DNA from: Morchella semilibera
Lineage: Eukaryota; Ascomycota; Pezizomycetes; Pezizales; Morchellaceae
Reading direction: 5' to 3'
Assembly (NCBI GenBank): GCA_009192285.1
Contig: WBVU01000003.1
Location: 1,767,973-1,831,972, forward strand
DNA: 64,000 nt
A model generated the notes under the pieces. That model was given only the letters and a program-made list of their open reading frames with translations, made no database searches and had not been told where the DNA came from. The position numbers and the translations under genes were made by a program. Below are positions 13,273 through 25,429 of the stretch, piece after piece; within the stretch, counting starts at the first letter, position 1, and each line of letters opens with the position of its first letter.

Positions 13273-14368
13273 ATGTCGGCCGCCAAAGAAGACACCGTCC
13301 ACGAATCTGGGTACAAGAGGTCGAGCGACCTTGAGTATGGCGCCCGTCACAACGGCAACGGTTTCCACCAGCAGGAGGGGAGCTCTCTTGGCACTAAGGA
13401 GGGCGTCATGATGCCCGCCTTCGGTGGTGCCTTCCAGCCCGGCCCTTACCAACCCAGCTTCCGCAAGTTCGCCAACCCGGCGCCTTTGGGACTCTGCGCT
13501 TTCGCCCTAACAACCTTTATACTATCGCTCATCAATGCGAATGCCCGAAGCGTGAGCACTCCCAACATCGTGGTCGGAGTGTCATATGCCTATGGTGGAT
13601 TGATCCAGCTGCTCGCTGGTATGTGGGAAATGGCTGTGGGAAGTAAGTAAATGATTATGAATCAACCTTTTTCCTTTTAGGCGGATCCTGTCGGTATCTC
13701 GCTTGCCGATTGGGGGACCCAACTAGGGACCTTGGGCTGACTCAGTTTTGCCTGATAGACACTTTTGGAGCTACTGCGTTGTCTTCGTACGGAGGTTTCT
13801 GGATCAGTTTCGCGATGATCCAGACCGGCGGTTTCGGGATTACCGCTGCATATGAGGATGACCCGGAGGCACTCATGTCCGCACTCGGTTTCTACCTCAT
13901 TGCGTAAGTAGCCTCACAAAATAAAGTAAAGTAGAAAGATTGGCAGGAACGCTAATTCATTCTAATATATAGCTGGTGGGTGTTTACAACAATGCTTCTC
14001 TTCTGCACCCTCAAGTCGACTCTCGCCTTCTTCAGTATGTTCTTCTTCCTCGACATCACCTTCCTGCTCCTGGCCATCGCACACTTCAACACCGTCAATG
14101 GCGGTATCAATGTCACTATCAACAAGGTCGCTGGTATCTTTGGCTTGATCACCGCCTTCCTTGCCTGGTGGAACGCCCTTGCCGGTATCGCCGAGAACTC
14201 AAATAGCTTCTTCACCATCCCTGTAGGTTCCACCGATCTCCCATTCCCGGGGCCCAACCTTAACCCCCAAGCCCAATTCCAATTGCTAATGAGAAATGAA
14301 AATAGGTCGTCCACTTCCCATGGAGCGAGAAGGTCAAGGCCGAGAGGAGAGCATCCAAGAGCGAGTAA
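13273..14368 (+). CDS. GPR1/FUN34/YaaH family acetate transporter-type membrane protein
   Basis: Member of the family of yeast Ady2/Ato proteins, Yarrowia Gpr1 and Aspergillus AcpA, which move acetate or ammonium across the plasma membrane. Exons 13273-13642, 13759-13903, 13973-14222, 14306-14368 give 275 residues, the usual size. The family signature NPAPLGL begins the first membrane segment (NPAPLGLCAFALTTFILSLI, about residue 74), and five further hydrophobic segments follow (VVGVSYAYGGLIQLLAGMWE, GGFWISFAMI, LGFYLIAWWVFTTMLLFCTL, FFLDITFLLLAIAHF, KVAGIFGLITAFLAWWNALAGIAE). The N-terminal about 70 residues are hydrophilic and the tail ends in PWSEKVKAERRASKSE, a basic C-terminus. The first intron (116 nt) has an internal alternative acceptor at 13679. 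Exact substrate cannot be read from sequence; acetate is the best guess from the family. Confidence 0.92.
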
Positions 14369-17300
14369 ACCCATATACCGCTGTATCTGACACGAAATGT
14401 TTTCGCCATTTTCCACACTGAGATGGTTGGGAGGTTGCAATTGATTTTTTTTATTCATTTATTTTTCCTTTTTAATGCATGCAATGCTGCAGAATGAAGC
14501 TTTTTTTTTTCTTTATAAAAACCATGTCTGAAGGCGGCGGGTGGGTTGGATGGTTGTCGGTGGTGGTGATTCTGTGTCATGATATTGATGATGGTGTCCC
14601 CCTTTCTGTTTATTACCCTCCTCCCCCTCTCCCCCACCCCCAACTTTCATTTCGTCTAGAAAGCGAGCGAATTCCTTAATACCGATATTTTCCTTCAACA
14701 AAAAGACCTCCTTTCATGTAACGAACGAGAGTTACGGGTTGTATGTATTAGGTGCGCGGAGCCCAAACAAGCCAAAATATATCCCCTTCACTTTTCCCGG
14801 TCATGTTTGTCCTTGTGAAGGATCCACATAGTAAATAATGAATGAAGTTAGTATATGCCTGTCCAATTTTCATTTCCCTCTATAAAACACTCATGCAGCA
14901 AACGTTTTTTTTCCCGCTGCCTTCCGCTCCCTCTCTCTCGGGGGAAGTTGTAGCGGGGTGGAGCCGCGGCAGTGAGGCTGTCTCACAAATAACGTGCATT
15001 AGCTCGCGCGATCACTGATCGGTAGAAACCCGTTGTTGTTCGCCGCTAGCTTCAGCTAACCGTCATTTATTCCATCCATTCCATGCAGGTGGACAATTGG
15101 CAAAAAACGGCTGAAGTCCTTTTCTCCCCAGCAACAACCTTCCAGAATTGGCGCGGGTGTTCGTCCAGAATAACTTTATCAAAACGTAAAGGGGGAGCGA
15201 AGGAATCTAAGGAGAGAGTACTCCTCGAACATTCCCCAATTATTTACACCCCTCCCAGCCATTTTCGCCCTTTCTCTTTCCCCCTGTTGCTGGGACCCTG
15301 GCTGGTTGGCTGTTGTCCTGCAGGGAAGGATAGATGGAGGACAGTTTTGCTCCATCCAGTGCTCGCGGCCACTCCTACTAATACCACTCTACTGCCTTGG
15401 GTGCCGATATATCCATGAACCATTGCAGTTCAGTTTGTGGTTCTTGTTGCGTTCAATGATAGAACAGAGTCCCAATGCGGCAAGATCTCCTGTTGCGCGG
15501 CGCTGTTGATCATTCTGCTAGAGAGTAGAGTAATAAACTCTATCTAACTCCCTTGCAACTCTAGTTAGTAACACTTTCAAAAAATTAGAATCCAGCGAAA
15601 ACCAGAGGAGAGAATGAATACGCACCAGCAGTCCCAACACAACAGAGGGAGCGCCATCCCAAGGGGTTGCAGCGAATAAGTACCATCCTTCCCCCGCCAA
15701 GAGGGAACCCTTTTCCTCCTCCTCCCCCTCCGCCAAGGATATGCTGTGTTCTTTACATGTGGTAGTGGTGGACGTGGTCGGCGCCCGCGACCACCAACAG
15801 CATCGTGCAACATGCCTGCCTGGGCAAAGAAAAAAAAAATGTGGCCGACCGGTGCCGATCTCAGCATTCCACCTATTCCGGCTGTTGCTAAGAACTGACA
15901 AAATCCCACGAGATTTTTTCTTGGTGTTTCGGCGGCGTTGCAGTATTGTAATGAGGCTAATTGTTTGTCCAAGGTTATGATAAGCTTTTTTCCCCCGAGG
16001 GCTTGGGAGCGTTGGTGTTGCACGGCGAAGAAAAAAGCAAATGCACAAAGTGCAGAAACAAAGGAGTTTCAGGATATCCGGGGTTTCCTTTTGCGGCGCG
16101 AATAGAAGCAGCAGCAGCAGCAATTGTGCATGGTGTACCTATGTATGGCTGACTGGTGGTGATAGCGAAAACACAACACAAAGGAAGAAAGGTTCACAAA
16201 AAATAAAGTGGTCAATCTCTGCTCATATCAATCGGCCCTACGGGTGGCCTCATGGGCTTCACCCCGAACATATCCGAGGCCGCACGTCCCGCGACTCGGA
16301 GCACGGGGGTGTGTCGGGTCAAAATATTAATCGACCAAATTGGACCCTACCTACCAGGCCTAGGGTCCTTTTTCATTTCCACCCCACCCCCGAACCACAA
16401 TTTAAGATGCCGCACCAAACAGACAAGCTTATGTGTACAAGTACATATATATCAACTAACGTACATGTACTTACATAGATCTACTTACCAACATATAAAA
16501 CTGTTTTTAAAATAGACTCTCTGCGCTACACGCCAATAGACATGATTTGCCATCTAGAGTCCCCCATTGGAGACACGTATAAATAAGCAATCTCCGGATC
16601 CCTCGAGCCCGACCCCCCCCCAAACCCAAATGATACCCGTCACCACGTACCTACTTTGCGGATCATATATATGGCCTGAGCGAGCGGGAGTCCCGTTCTC
16701 TACACTTTTGGGGGAGGGGTGCGGCGCGCCCAGATATTGACAATTGCGCGCCGGACGTGTGATTGGGGGTAATGATTGGGAGAGCGCCAATATCTGACTT
16801 TCTGGCTGGCAACAACCACAACCACAACAACAGCAACGTCAGCTGGCCCATGGCTCATGGCGATATCGATGGTGTGGTGGGCTGCTGTCGATATAGAGTA
16901 GACATCATCGCCATCGAGACTGGGTTTCTGGTTTAGTTTGATCTCACTCACCCGGGTGCGGGCGGAGGGGAGCTTGAGTGAAATAATGGCACTGCTGGTG
17001 ACGGTTGTCGTATCTCCTACCTATCAAACCCCGCCAGGGCGGGAGGAGTATAGTAGTAGGCGGGATGGGATGGGGCTTATCACCAGCAGCTGTCGATATC
17101 ACTCGAAGCCTTAGTTTAGTTAAGCTTGGTCTTAACAAAGGCTACCCATACCTACACCTACATACATAGAAACTTCGGGAGGAGCCCATGCCACCATGCC
17201 CGTGCCCATGCCATAACATCTATCTATCTATCCTGCAAGCAAGCTCCCTTACCTCACAATTACGTTACGACCGATGACATGTCCTCTATTCAGCTAGCAT

Positions 17301-18796
17301 CATGTCCGGTATCGAAACATAATAGCTAGGAGAATGTAATGTAACCATCAATATGCGATATACACAATATTGGTTTTCCAATCCGGTCCAGTCAAATCTC
17401 TCACTCCTCATCTTCGGGCCTATCGTGATAGATCTACCGTTCCTCTACCCTCTACAAGTTACAAAACCTGAGTAAAGTAAAAAAAAACCCTCATCATCCA
17501 GCCAGAGATCGCGGAAAACAAGATTCATCATCCCGGGTCCCCAGGCCATGTGAGTGACATACCGCCCGGCGGCCGCATAACATATTGTTTAATTACACCC
17601 ACCACCCACCCACCCACTCACACCGCCCCCTCATCAGAGACCACTCGTTCATCACCACCACTCGTCAACTCGGCACCACAGCCAGTAAATAGCGATGCCA
17701 GCCGGTCACACGCCCACATCCCAATCCCGCCCACATGTGGCGAACTTCCTCCATTACGCCATGGCCATCCCGCATCTCCGGTACCGGCTAACCATCCACT
17801 CACACTCCACCCCCCATCTCCCTCCCTACGGCTATTGGCGCCCGTTTGAGATTTTGTGATATGGATCCATGTGCGAGTGATGGGCTATGATTGGATTTTC
17901 GTCTTTTCCGGCTGGGCGGTAATGATGGGAAAAGTGTGGTTTTTATGCACTTTAGGCGCCGGGGTTGGTGGATGATGGTTGCTCAAGGCGTTAATGGATG
18001 AGAGGGATTATGTGGATTCACAATGTGGCTGTGCTTCATGGGGTATCACTCGCACATTGGATCAGTATGGGTACTCCACTAATACCGAGCGCCGAACACC
18101 GGACACCGACGCAGAAGGCAGGGTCGATGCAACCTTACACACCCGACTGGGTCAGGCCCAAAGCGCCGGAACCCATGCCACAGATCTAATACCGCGGGGA
18201 GGAACCCGGGGGCTCGCCCGCTAGTGAGGCTGGGTTGACAGACTTCTGCTTCCTAGACGGGCCCAGTCTGCATAACTTGCACATGTAATGCAGAGGGCAC
18301 CAGGATATTGCGACTGTCGATTAGAACGTTCTAGAAGCTTAATCTTTTCTCTTTTGAAGATAATAGCGGTATGATACCGACTCTACATGTATGTTATCAC
18401 TCTACATGATAATCGCTATCACATGTTTCAGCGCCTTTTGATCATTGATGATGGTACGTAAGCATTCCTCCTCCTCCTCCTCCGCCATCTAACTGCAGGA
18501 TCCATTCATATGTTTATCTATCTACTGATCTGTGGATCACACTATCTAACTAACTCCGAGCGCGAGGCTATTTACCATACCTGGACGGTGTTTTAAATAA
18601 ACATCTCCTGCTTCACCATTCATCGTACCTACCAGACACGCCCATTTACAATGTCATCAACATGTAGCCCCGTTTGAAAGCCGCCTTACCAGGATCCATC
18701 GGATGCCCTCCATCGCAAATCAACACAGCAGCTCAATAGACGTCAACTTTCGCCGAAATTTCCTTTTCCTTTTTTCTCGTGCGCGCGGGCGCGTGC

Positions 18797-18799
<3 letters not shown>

Positions 18800-18827
<28 letters not shown>
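18800..18827 (+). repeat. Poly-T tract (28 nt)
   Basis: Uninterrupted run of 28 T, the longest homopolymer in the window. On the minus strand it is poly-A and could be the tail of an old retroposed copy, but no recognisable body is attached. Confidence 0.9.
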
Positions 18828-18997
18828 GCGGGCAGGATTTATTAGGTGGTGGGCTGCATATGATGGACAGACGGTTCTACTCATGATCATTAATGCATGA
18901 TGTTGTTTCCTAGGTCCAAACCCAAACACCAACCCCAAAAATCAACATCGATGAATGGATAGGCTAGCTAGCTATCCAAATAGCTACTTAGATCAAG

Positions 18998-19020
18998 TGC
19001 ACTGCACTGCACTGCACTGC
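18998..19020 (+). repeat. ACTGC pentanucleotide repeat
   Basis: TGC followed by four perfect ACTGC units. Simple tandem repeat with no gene nearby. Confidence 0.9.
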
Positions 19021-22000
19021 AGACGCAATGTAATGCGGCCGGCTCGCTCGCCTCTGCGCGATTCGTGAGTCATGACGTCTTTCTGTCTGCTCAGCCAGAG
19101 GGTTTTGTTTTATGCTTTTGCAGCTTACTTACTTTACAACCGGGCTTTTGTTTGGAGGATCGACTGTTTAGGCAGCCGCTAGCTACAAGGAACATGGAGT
19201 AGACAGGTTAAACAACGACGAATCAGATCTGGCAGTGGTCATCATTGTTGCTTGCAGTGCGGGGAGGGGGGAGGAGGAGGGAGCAGAGCCGCGATCACTT
19301 ATATGGGTATTTAATTATTTTACATGATCGTGATATACTTTACATACATATAGTGGTGCGGTCGAATATTTTCTCTGTAATACACTACATGTATTCACCG
19401 GTAGATGCAATTGCTGGGGGGAATAAAAAACCAGTGCGTGTAGGTAAAAATGACTCTGAACCTACTATATGTTTGCCTCTCTACTCGACCCCCAACCTAA
19501 CGCCCGGCTATGGTATCACTCTGTATACCCTTACCTGTAGCTGTATACCTACGGCACCGTGGTCACTTAAGATTTAAGGATTAATTGTAACTTCACCTCT
19601 GTAGGATCTATTCTCAGCCATGTCACAGTCTCATTGGGCACCTGTCTTAGACCTCCAAATTATTCAATCCCTCCTGCACCGGTACTCCCTCCTCCCCCAG
19701 GTCAGCCCCGTCACCTTGGCAGGCGTAGCGGGCTCGACTCACACCCACCTGCGGGGAGTGCGCGGGGTGGGTGGGTGTGGGGGGGGATTAACACGCGTGC
19801 ACGTGCAGGCACACCCCCCCCCTTACGCAATTTACTGGTGGTGTAAACAGAAACAGTAAACAAAGCCACCGCGCGACTTTTTCGCGTCCGGTTTCTCGCG
19901 TAGTGGGGTGATATGATGCTATGTACATTCATGTACCTACATCATACATGTACTTTACCCCTCTCTTTTAGTAATGAACAATGGTATATATATTTGATGA
20001 TGAGGATGCATTGGGATGGAGAGTCATCGATGAGTGAGTGATTGGGTTGGGGGAAGACAGAGGGAGGGAGGTAGGCTCGCCGATTGGTGTCCGTCCGACG
20101 ATAGAATGCAGCAGCATATGCAGGAGAGGGTGATTTCCGCACATCACATCGTTATCTAGATGGTGATATGAGTCGATACAGTCGACGGTACCCAACGTTA
20201 ACCCCAACTCCTAATGTTTCTCTAGATGCTTAGTATGGGTTTTGCTCTATATAGAAAGAAAAGGAAAAGGAAAGAAAAAAACTATTTCTGACACGCTAAG
20301 TGTTCCACTGATAAACACCTCCCCCTATCCTATCGATACATCCATATTATAATATTGATATCAGTCAAAAAAAAAATTGTGTGCAACGATTACTTATTGA
20401 CTCGAGTGGGCAGCGCGGTACCTGCCTAGGCTTGCCCAGCCCAGTCTCTATCTGGTCTTTGGTATTTCTACACAATATCTTAATATAACCACAATATAGA
20501 AAAAGAATGTGAAGGTTGTGACTTGTGAGGTATGCCCGCCATCGCGGATCCTCCTTCATTTACGCTGCGTCGCTTACTGCCTCCCCAGGCTTTGCCCCCG
20601 TAGCCGCCTACCTAGCACCTGTGCAAAAGGGTTGGTTATGTATGGATCATCGGCCTTTATGAAACAAATAACCTCCAACCAACTCTAGCTCTCCAGTGGA
20701 GGTCTAAGCGTGTGTCTGTGGCTGTGGCGCTGTGGAGGAGGGCTTGGCGGGTTAGATCACTACATGTCTCTAGGATAGGATCATGTATGATTGAGGTAAG
20801 GTAAACAGATGCATACATGTTATGTATGGTCTGCATGCTAAGACAAACAGACATGACGTTTCGTTTCGCTGCCAGAAATTATACCATGAAGAGGGCTCGG
20901 GTCGGTCGGGCAGAAGCTACATAGACTACCTGATTGCATACAGAATTATAATATAGATCTGCATACCCTTCTACTCTGGCGTGCGACAGGAGGTGGCCTG
21001 GCTAAATTAATGAAATGACTGAAAAGGAAGGCTGTGGTTATGGTGGATGCTGTGTGACGCCAGAAGAAGATACCTCCCCAGTCGGCAGATTTCATGCCAG
21101 TACGCAATGCTACCCAATCATTTCATGTGGTGAGCCACTCACCAGCCATAGATGTGATTGAAGCAGGGATCAGGCTAGAAGGAGGAGGATGTGTAAGGTA
21201 AGCCAAGAAAAAGAGTCTTCTACGAGGATGGAGAGCTCGCCGGCGATGGAGCTATATATGTAGAGTGACCGCTCATGCAATTGGAACGAACTGCAGATAC
21301 AGGCTTGATGGCGTACCTAGTCCTTGGTCACGAGAAGAGGTGTTTAGCCCGCAAGTAGAAGGGCTATCTGTGGTTGAGGAAACGTCAACGGTTTGTATGA
21401 TCGAAGGTTTGGTTTGGGGGTGACAATGATATGAGAATAGGTACTGCCCCATGCCCATGCCCTACCTATGCTATCTTGAAGAGAGAGAGAGAGAAGCTGT
21501 GATTCTCCGTGTTTGAATCAGCACGCATGCTCGATGCTGCAGTTGAGCGGACTCGTGCGTGTCCTACCCTACCTGCCACTCTACATACCGTACCCCCCGG
21601 CATGCACAATTTGAAGATGCAGTTGGGACTGGGAGTAAGGGAGAAACGGGGGGAAAGGCTGGTACGGACATCCATTGGACGACTGGATTTCCATCTAACC
21701 TGACACGAGTCAGCTAGGTAGAGCAGGTAGAGCAGTACTACATAGTATTTTCTTTGCTGGGCTCTGTAACTATTCAAACTGTTCTTTTTTGCCCCCCTAT
21801 GATGATTCGCTCATTGGGACACCCCCTCCCTGGTCCATGTCCTCCACATAAAAGTAAATGGGAGAAGGAGAAAGATGTGATGGTGGAAGACTCTTGCCGG
21901 CAGGCTGTTCAGCTGCCTTTTGTAAATTGGGGAAAGCGAAACAGTTGCAACTGGAGTCGATACCTATTCACACACACACCCCTTCACAATCAAGCAAGTT

Positions 22001-24204
22001 AGATACCGATTGTGCTTGCCTCACTCAAGACGCCCGCCCACCGATCATCACTTTAATTGAATGACTGACCACAACCTCAAGTCACAACCACTCCCCCTCC
22101 ACCTCTCTTCCCCCACTACAACTTGAATAGGTAGTCGGTTTAGTTTTTTATTCAAAAAAACCAAATACATCATGACCTGGGGTAAGCTTGCAAGCGGAAA
22201 AGCTAGGTTGCTACTATGCATTTCTAGCTTCTTAACGGATAGATTAAATAAAGTAATCCTTTCCCTCAAAGTTACATGTAGGCAGTGTTTGAAACCCCCA
22301 GACCTGTTCGGAGGCAGTCTTTCCTTTCTCTTTCCCTTCTATCCATCTCTACCCCCCCCCCCCGCGCTATACTATCCCTCCCCCACCGCCCGGCAGGATT
22401 TCTTCCAATCGATTGAACGTCGAGAAGGAGTTGGAGGTGCAATAGTATTTGAAAGACTGGCACTTAATCCTTCCTTCTTCGTGTCCTCGAGCCCAATTTG
22501 TCGTCGAGCCGGGTCGACATTCTCTCACTCATCCGCTTTTTTTCGAGCATCCTCATCTTTCCGCATAACACGGTGTGATCTACACACATACAGTATTTAA
22601 CCCACCCCCCGTCGTTCTGCTGCTGGTGAAGCTCGACCTGGAATAGCTCAAGCAAATTCGGACGTTTTTGTTGGCAAGTTGGAATTAAAGAACTAATTTC
22701 TCAGATAGAAAAAAAAAGAAGTGTCAGTGAAACCCCATTTTCTTTTGCTTTTTTGTTTTTAGCTTCTATTGGATACCGTTGTTTCTGGGTATTCTAGTAT
22801 CTGGTCGTCATTTTTTTTTTGTTTTGTCATGTTTTTGTCATTTTTTTTTTTGGAAGCCTGCTATTCATTTTATTTCCCCAAGCACTCTATCCCCTCATGT
22901 ATGGGTGGCCACAGCAGGTTGGGCAAGCCTCAGCAGCTAGCAGCAAAATTGCGACTGTGAAGCCGCAGTTGTCATCAATGTTCCTAAGGAGGAGGTGAAC
23001 CAATCTACCAACGCAACCACGCTCTTGGGAATTTTTTGAGGTCCATTTATCAGTGGTTGATCGAGCTGTGTTGGCTTGTTGGGATGATGTGTGCCTCTGT
23101 CCGGTCCGAGGCACTTTTCTCTCGTCGATTCAGGAGCCGTATTGTACCACGGGCCCGCCGCGCCCCTCTCACCCCTGGGCACCTTGAACAGCCTGCAAAT
23201 ATTACAGACCCCCCATGGCCATTCATGTTCCACTCTGAATAAACTCTGCCAGTTTGTCTTTCGCATTCGGGCTTCCACTCTTTCGTTCATTCATTCATTT
23301 TTTCCCTGTATTTCAAAGAGTCTTGTTGTGTTCTTGCTAACAGCCCCTATCCCTTGGTTGTTGGTTGTTGCATCGACAGACAGACTGCACACGCTCTTTC
23401 CGATATCACTACCGTCTCACTCATTCCTTTTCAACTCCTCTCCCGACATACTCTCCTCCTAGGTCTTCGAGAACCTCCACCTCTCAACTAGGCTATTCAG
23501 ACACAGGACGGCTTTCGCATAGTCATTCCCGTGACCTGTCCAGTCCAGTCAAGTCGTCCTTCGCCCTTGCGCTCTGCCACATCCCCCCCCCCACACCACA
23601 CACTCCACCCCTGATCTCAGAGACGTTAGCTCGTTATTTTTCTGAGTGAGGATACAAAATTACCCATTCTTGCAGAGCATTGTCGGTTGTTCTCGTCTGT
23701 TTTAACGCAGGTCCACGGTTTTTTCGCTCGAGTAAGGGGTTATCTACCACACGAGTCCTCCTAACGCGCTGTATCCCAAAAGGCATTCCTTCTTGCTCCA
23801 CTACTTTGTTTCTCCCAAAGGTATGGATCCAGTGAATATGCACTGTCCCCCCCCCCCCCCCCTCACTCGAATCAATCAATGGCATTGGTAGACAAGCTTG
23901 CTTACACAGTAACCCCCGACTAGAAGCCTTTAATATCCGATTCTTATCCCTCCAGATTAGTCTTGGTTAGAGAGTCACCCTACTTCTAGCGGTCATCCTG
24001 TCACTCTCTGGTCATCTTCGACATTTTTTTTCTTCTTGTCCCTCATTTTTGTCGTTCTTTTGAAATACTTCCGATCTTTTTCTTTTTTTCTGCAACGACC
24101 CTTTTTTAGTCCTTGCTTAGTCCCTCGTTACGGAATATTTCGAATTTTCGACGTCCACTCTCTAATATACACCCCCACCCCACCCCTTATCATAATCATT
24201 CATC

Positions 24205-25429
24205 ATGGCCTGGCACACGACTTGTGATTCCTACTTCGTCGAGTCGGCTGAACCGGAGCGGGATGGAATCTATGCTGCCCGTAAGAAGCGACAGGAGAAG
24301 GCTCGTATAGACGCCGAAACTCAAAATGAGATTGCTGATGAGATGTCCCGAATGGTTTCCGAAGAGTATCTGGAGGATATTTTAGACCATATGGAGGTCA
24401 TGGAGGTCAGTGGTTCCCGATATCGGGGTATTTCCTGGCTTGCTCCCCTCTAACTTATCTCCGTGTTCTATATAGTCCGAAACCTTGCCGGATGTTGCTA
24501 GTATCGATATTCAGACCGAGATTCAATGGTTTATGCGACCTTACCTTTTGGACTTTCTTATTGAAGCTCACACAGCGTTTCAACTGTTACCGGATACACT
24601 ATTCCTTACCGTCAATCTTTTGGATAGGTACTGCTCAAAACGAGTTGTTTACAAACGTCACTATCAATTGGTTGGGTGTGCAGCAATGCTCATCGCTGCC
24701 AAGTATGGTGACAAGAAGGACAGGGTACCGACTATCAGGGAATTAAAGGCGATGTGCTGTAACCTTTACGATGAAGATATGTTCATCCAGATGGAGTGGC
24801 ATGTTCTTCAGACATTGGACTGGGTTGTTGGGCATCCGACTGTGGATAGTTTTCTCCAAATGGTTCTACAGGAGGTTAACTGCGACCCTGAGGTGGAATT
24901 CATGGCCAGGTATCTTTCGGAAATAGCGCTTTTCCACAAAGACTTTGTTAGCACTCGACCATCCGTCATGGCAAGGTCTTCGCTGGCTCTTGCGCGCCAC
25001 ATTCTTGGCCGGGCTATGCCCCGTCACACGGATTGGGCTGGGAAATATGACACCACCGTTGTTGTTCTCTTGTCTCAGCAGCTTCACCGACCTTCCCAGA
25101 TCCTCATCCGAAAGTACTCTAGCCCAGAATATGCATGCGTATCAACTGTTTTGGAAGACTTCATGGCCCGCCGGGCGGCTGTCGATAGGAACACGCGTGG
25201 ACCCCCTACGCCTCCATCCGAGGAAGTTTACGAAGCGACCAAGGGAGCAGAAAGGAAGCATGATCAAAACCAAAGTTGCATGACTCCTCAACCCAAAAGC
25301 CAGTCGTCTCAACCCATGGGATATATCACTCCCCCTGTGTCGCCCAATGGTGGATATTATCTGGACGAAGACCTCGTGTTGTCAAGTCAGATGGACGTAA
25401 CGCCTTCGATCCCCCAATACCATTCGTGA
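24205..25429 (+). CDS. G1/S-type cyclin (Cln/Puc1/PucA-like)
   Basis: Regulatory subunit expected to bind and activate the main cyclin-dependent kinase at G1/S. Two exons, 24205-24405 and 24476-25429, 384 residues. The cyclin box is unmistakable: QTEIQWFMRPYLLDFLIEAH, then LFLTVNLLDRYCSKR and LVGCAAMLIAAKYGDKK (the MRxxLxDWL/LxxDRYLS/LxGxxxxxxAxKYEE pattern), followed by a C-terminal cyclin fold. The MRAILxDW signature of mitotic cyclins is replaced by MRPYLLDFL, as in fungal Cln-type G1 cyclins. The tail is Pro/Ser/Thr-rich with TPP sites (GPPTPPSEE, TPPVSPNGG), suiting phosphorylation-dependent turnover. The intron donor is GTCAGT. Which G1 cyclin paralogue it is cannot be decided here, so no symbol is given. 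A long pyrimidine-rich leader precedes it. Confidence 0.9.

Larger units (their letters stand above)
14369..24204. other. Gene-poor interval (9.8 kb)
   Basis: I find no gene here. Open frames are low-complexity or lack codon bias. Visible structures: TACATGTA at about 16462, 18384, 19386, 19945 and 22273; a T28 run; an ACTGC tandem repeat; C runs near 22355 and 23848. From about 22700 to 24200 the + strand is strongly pyrimidine-rich, which is probably promoter and long 5' leader of the cyclin gene. Confidence 0.55.

Noticed and set aside
15518-16123. 201-codon open frame (-)
   Set aside because: Low-complexity start (Leu run from CAG repeats), no family signature, random codon usage.
16400-16470. 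CRISPR-like spacing of TACATGTA/TACATA motifs
   Set aside because: The palindromes are scattered without regular spacers, and the genome is eukaryotic.
22172-22600. 142-codon open frame (+)
   Set aside because: Crosses C runs and CT-rich sequence with no coding bias; lies in the probable upstream region of the cyclin.
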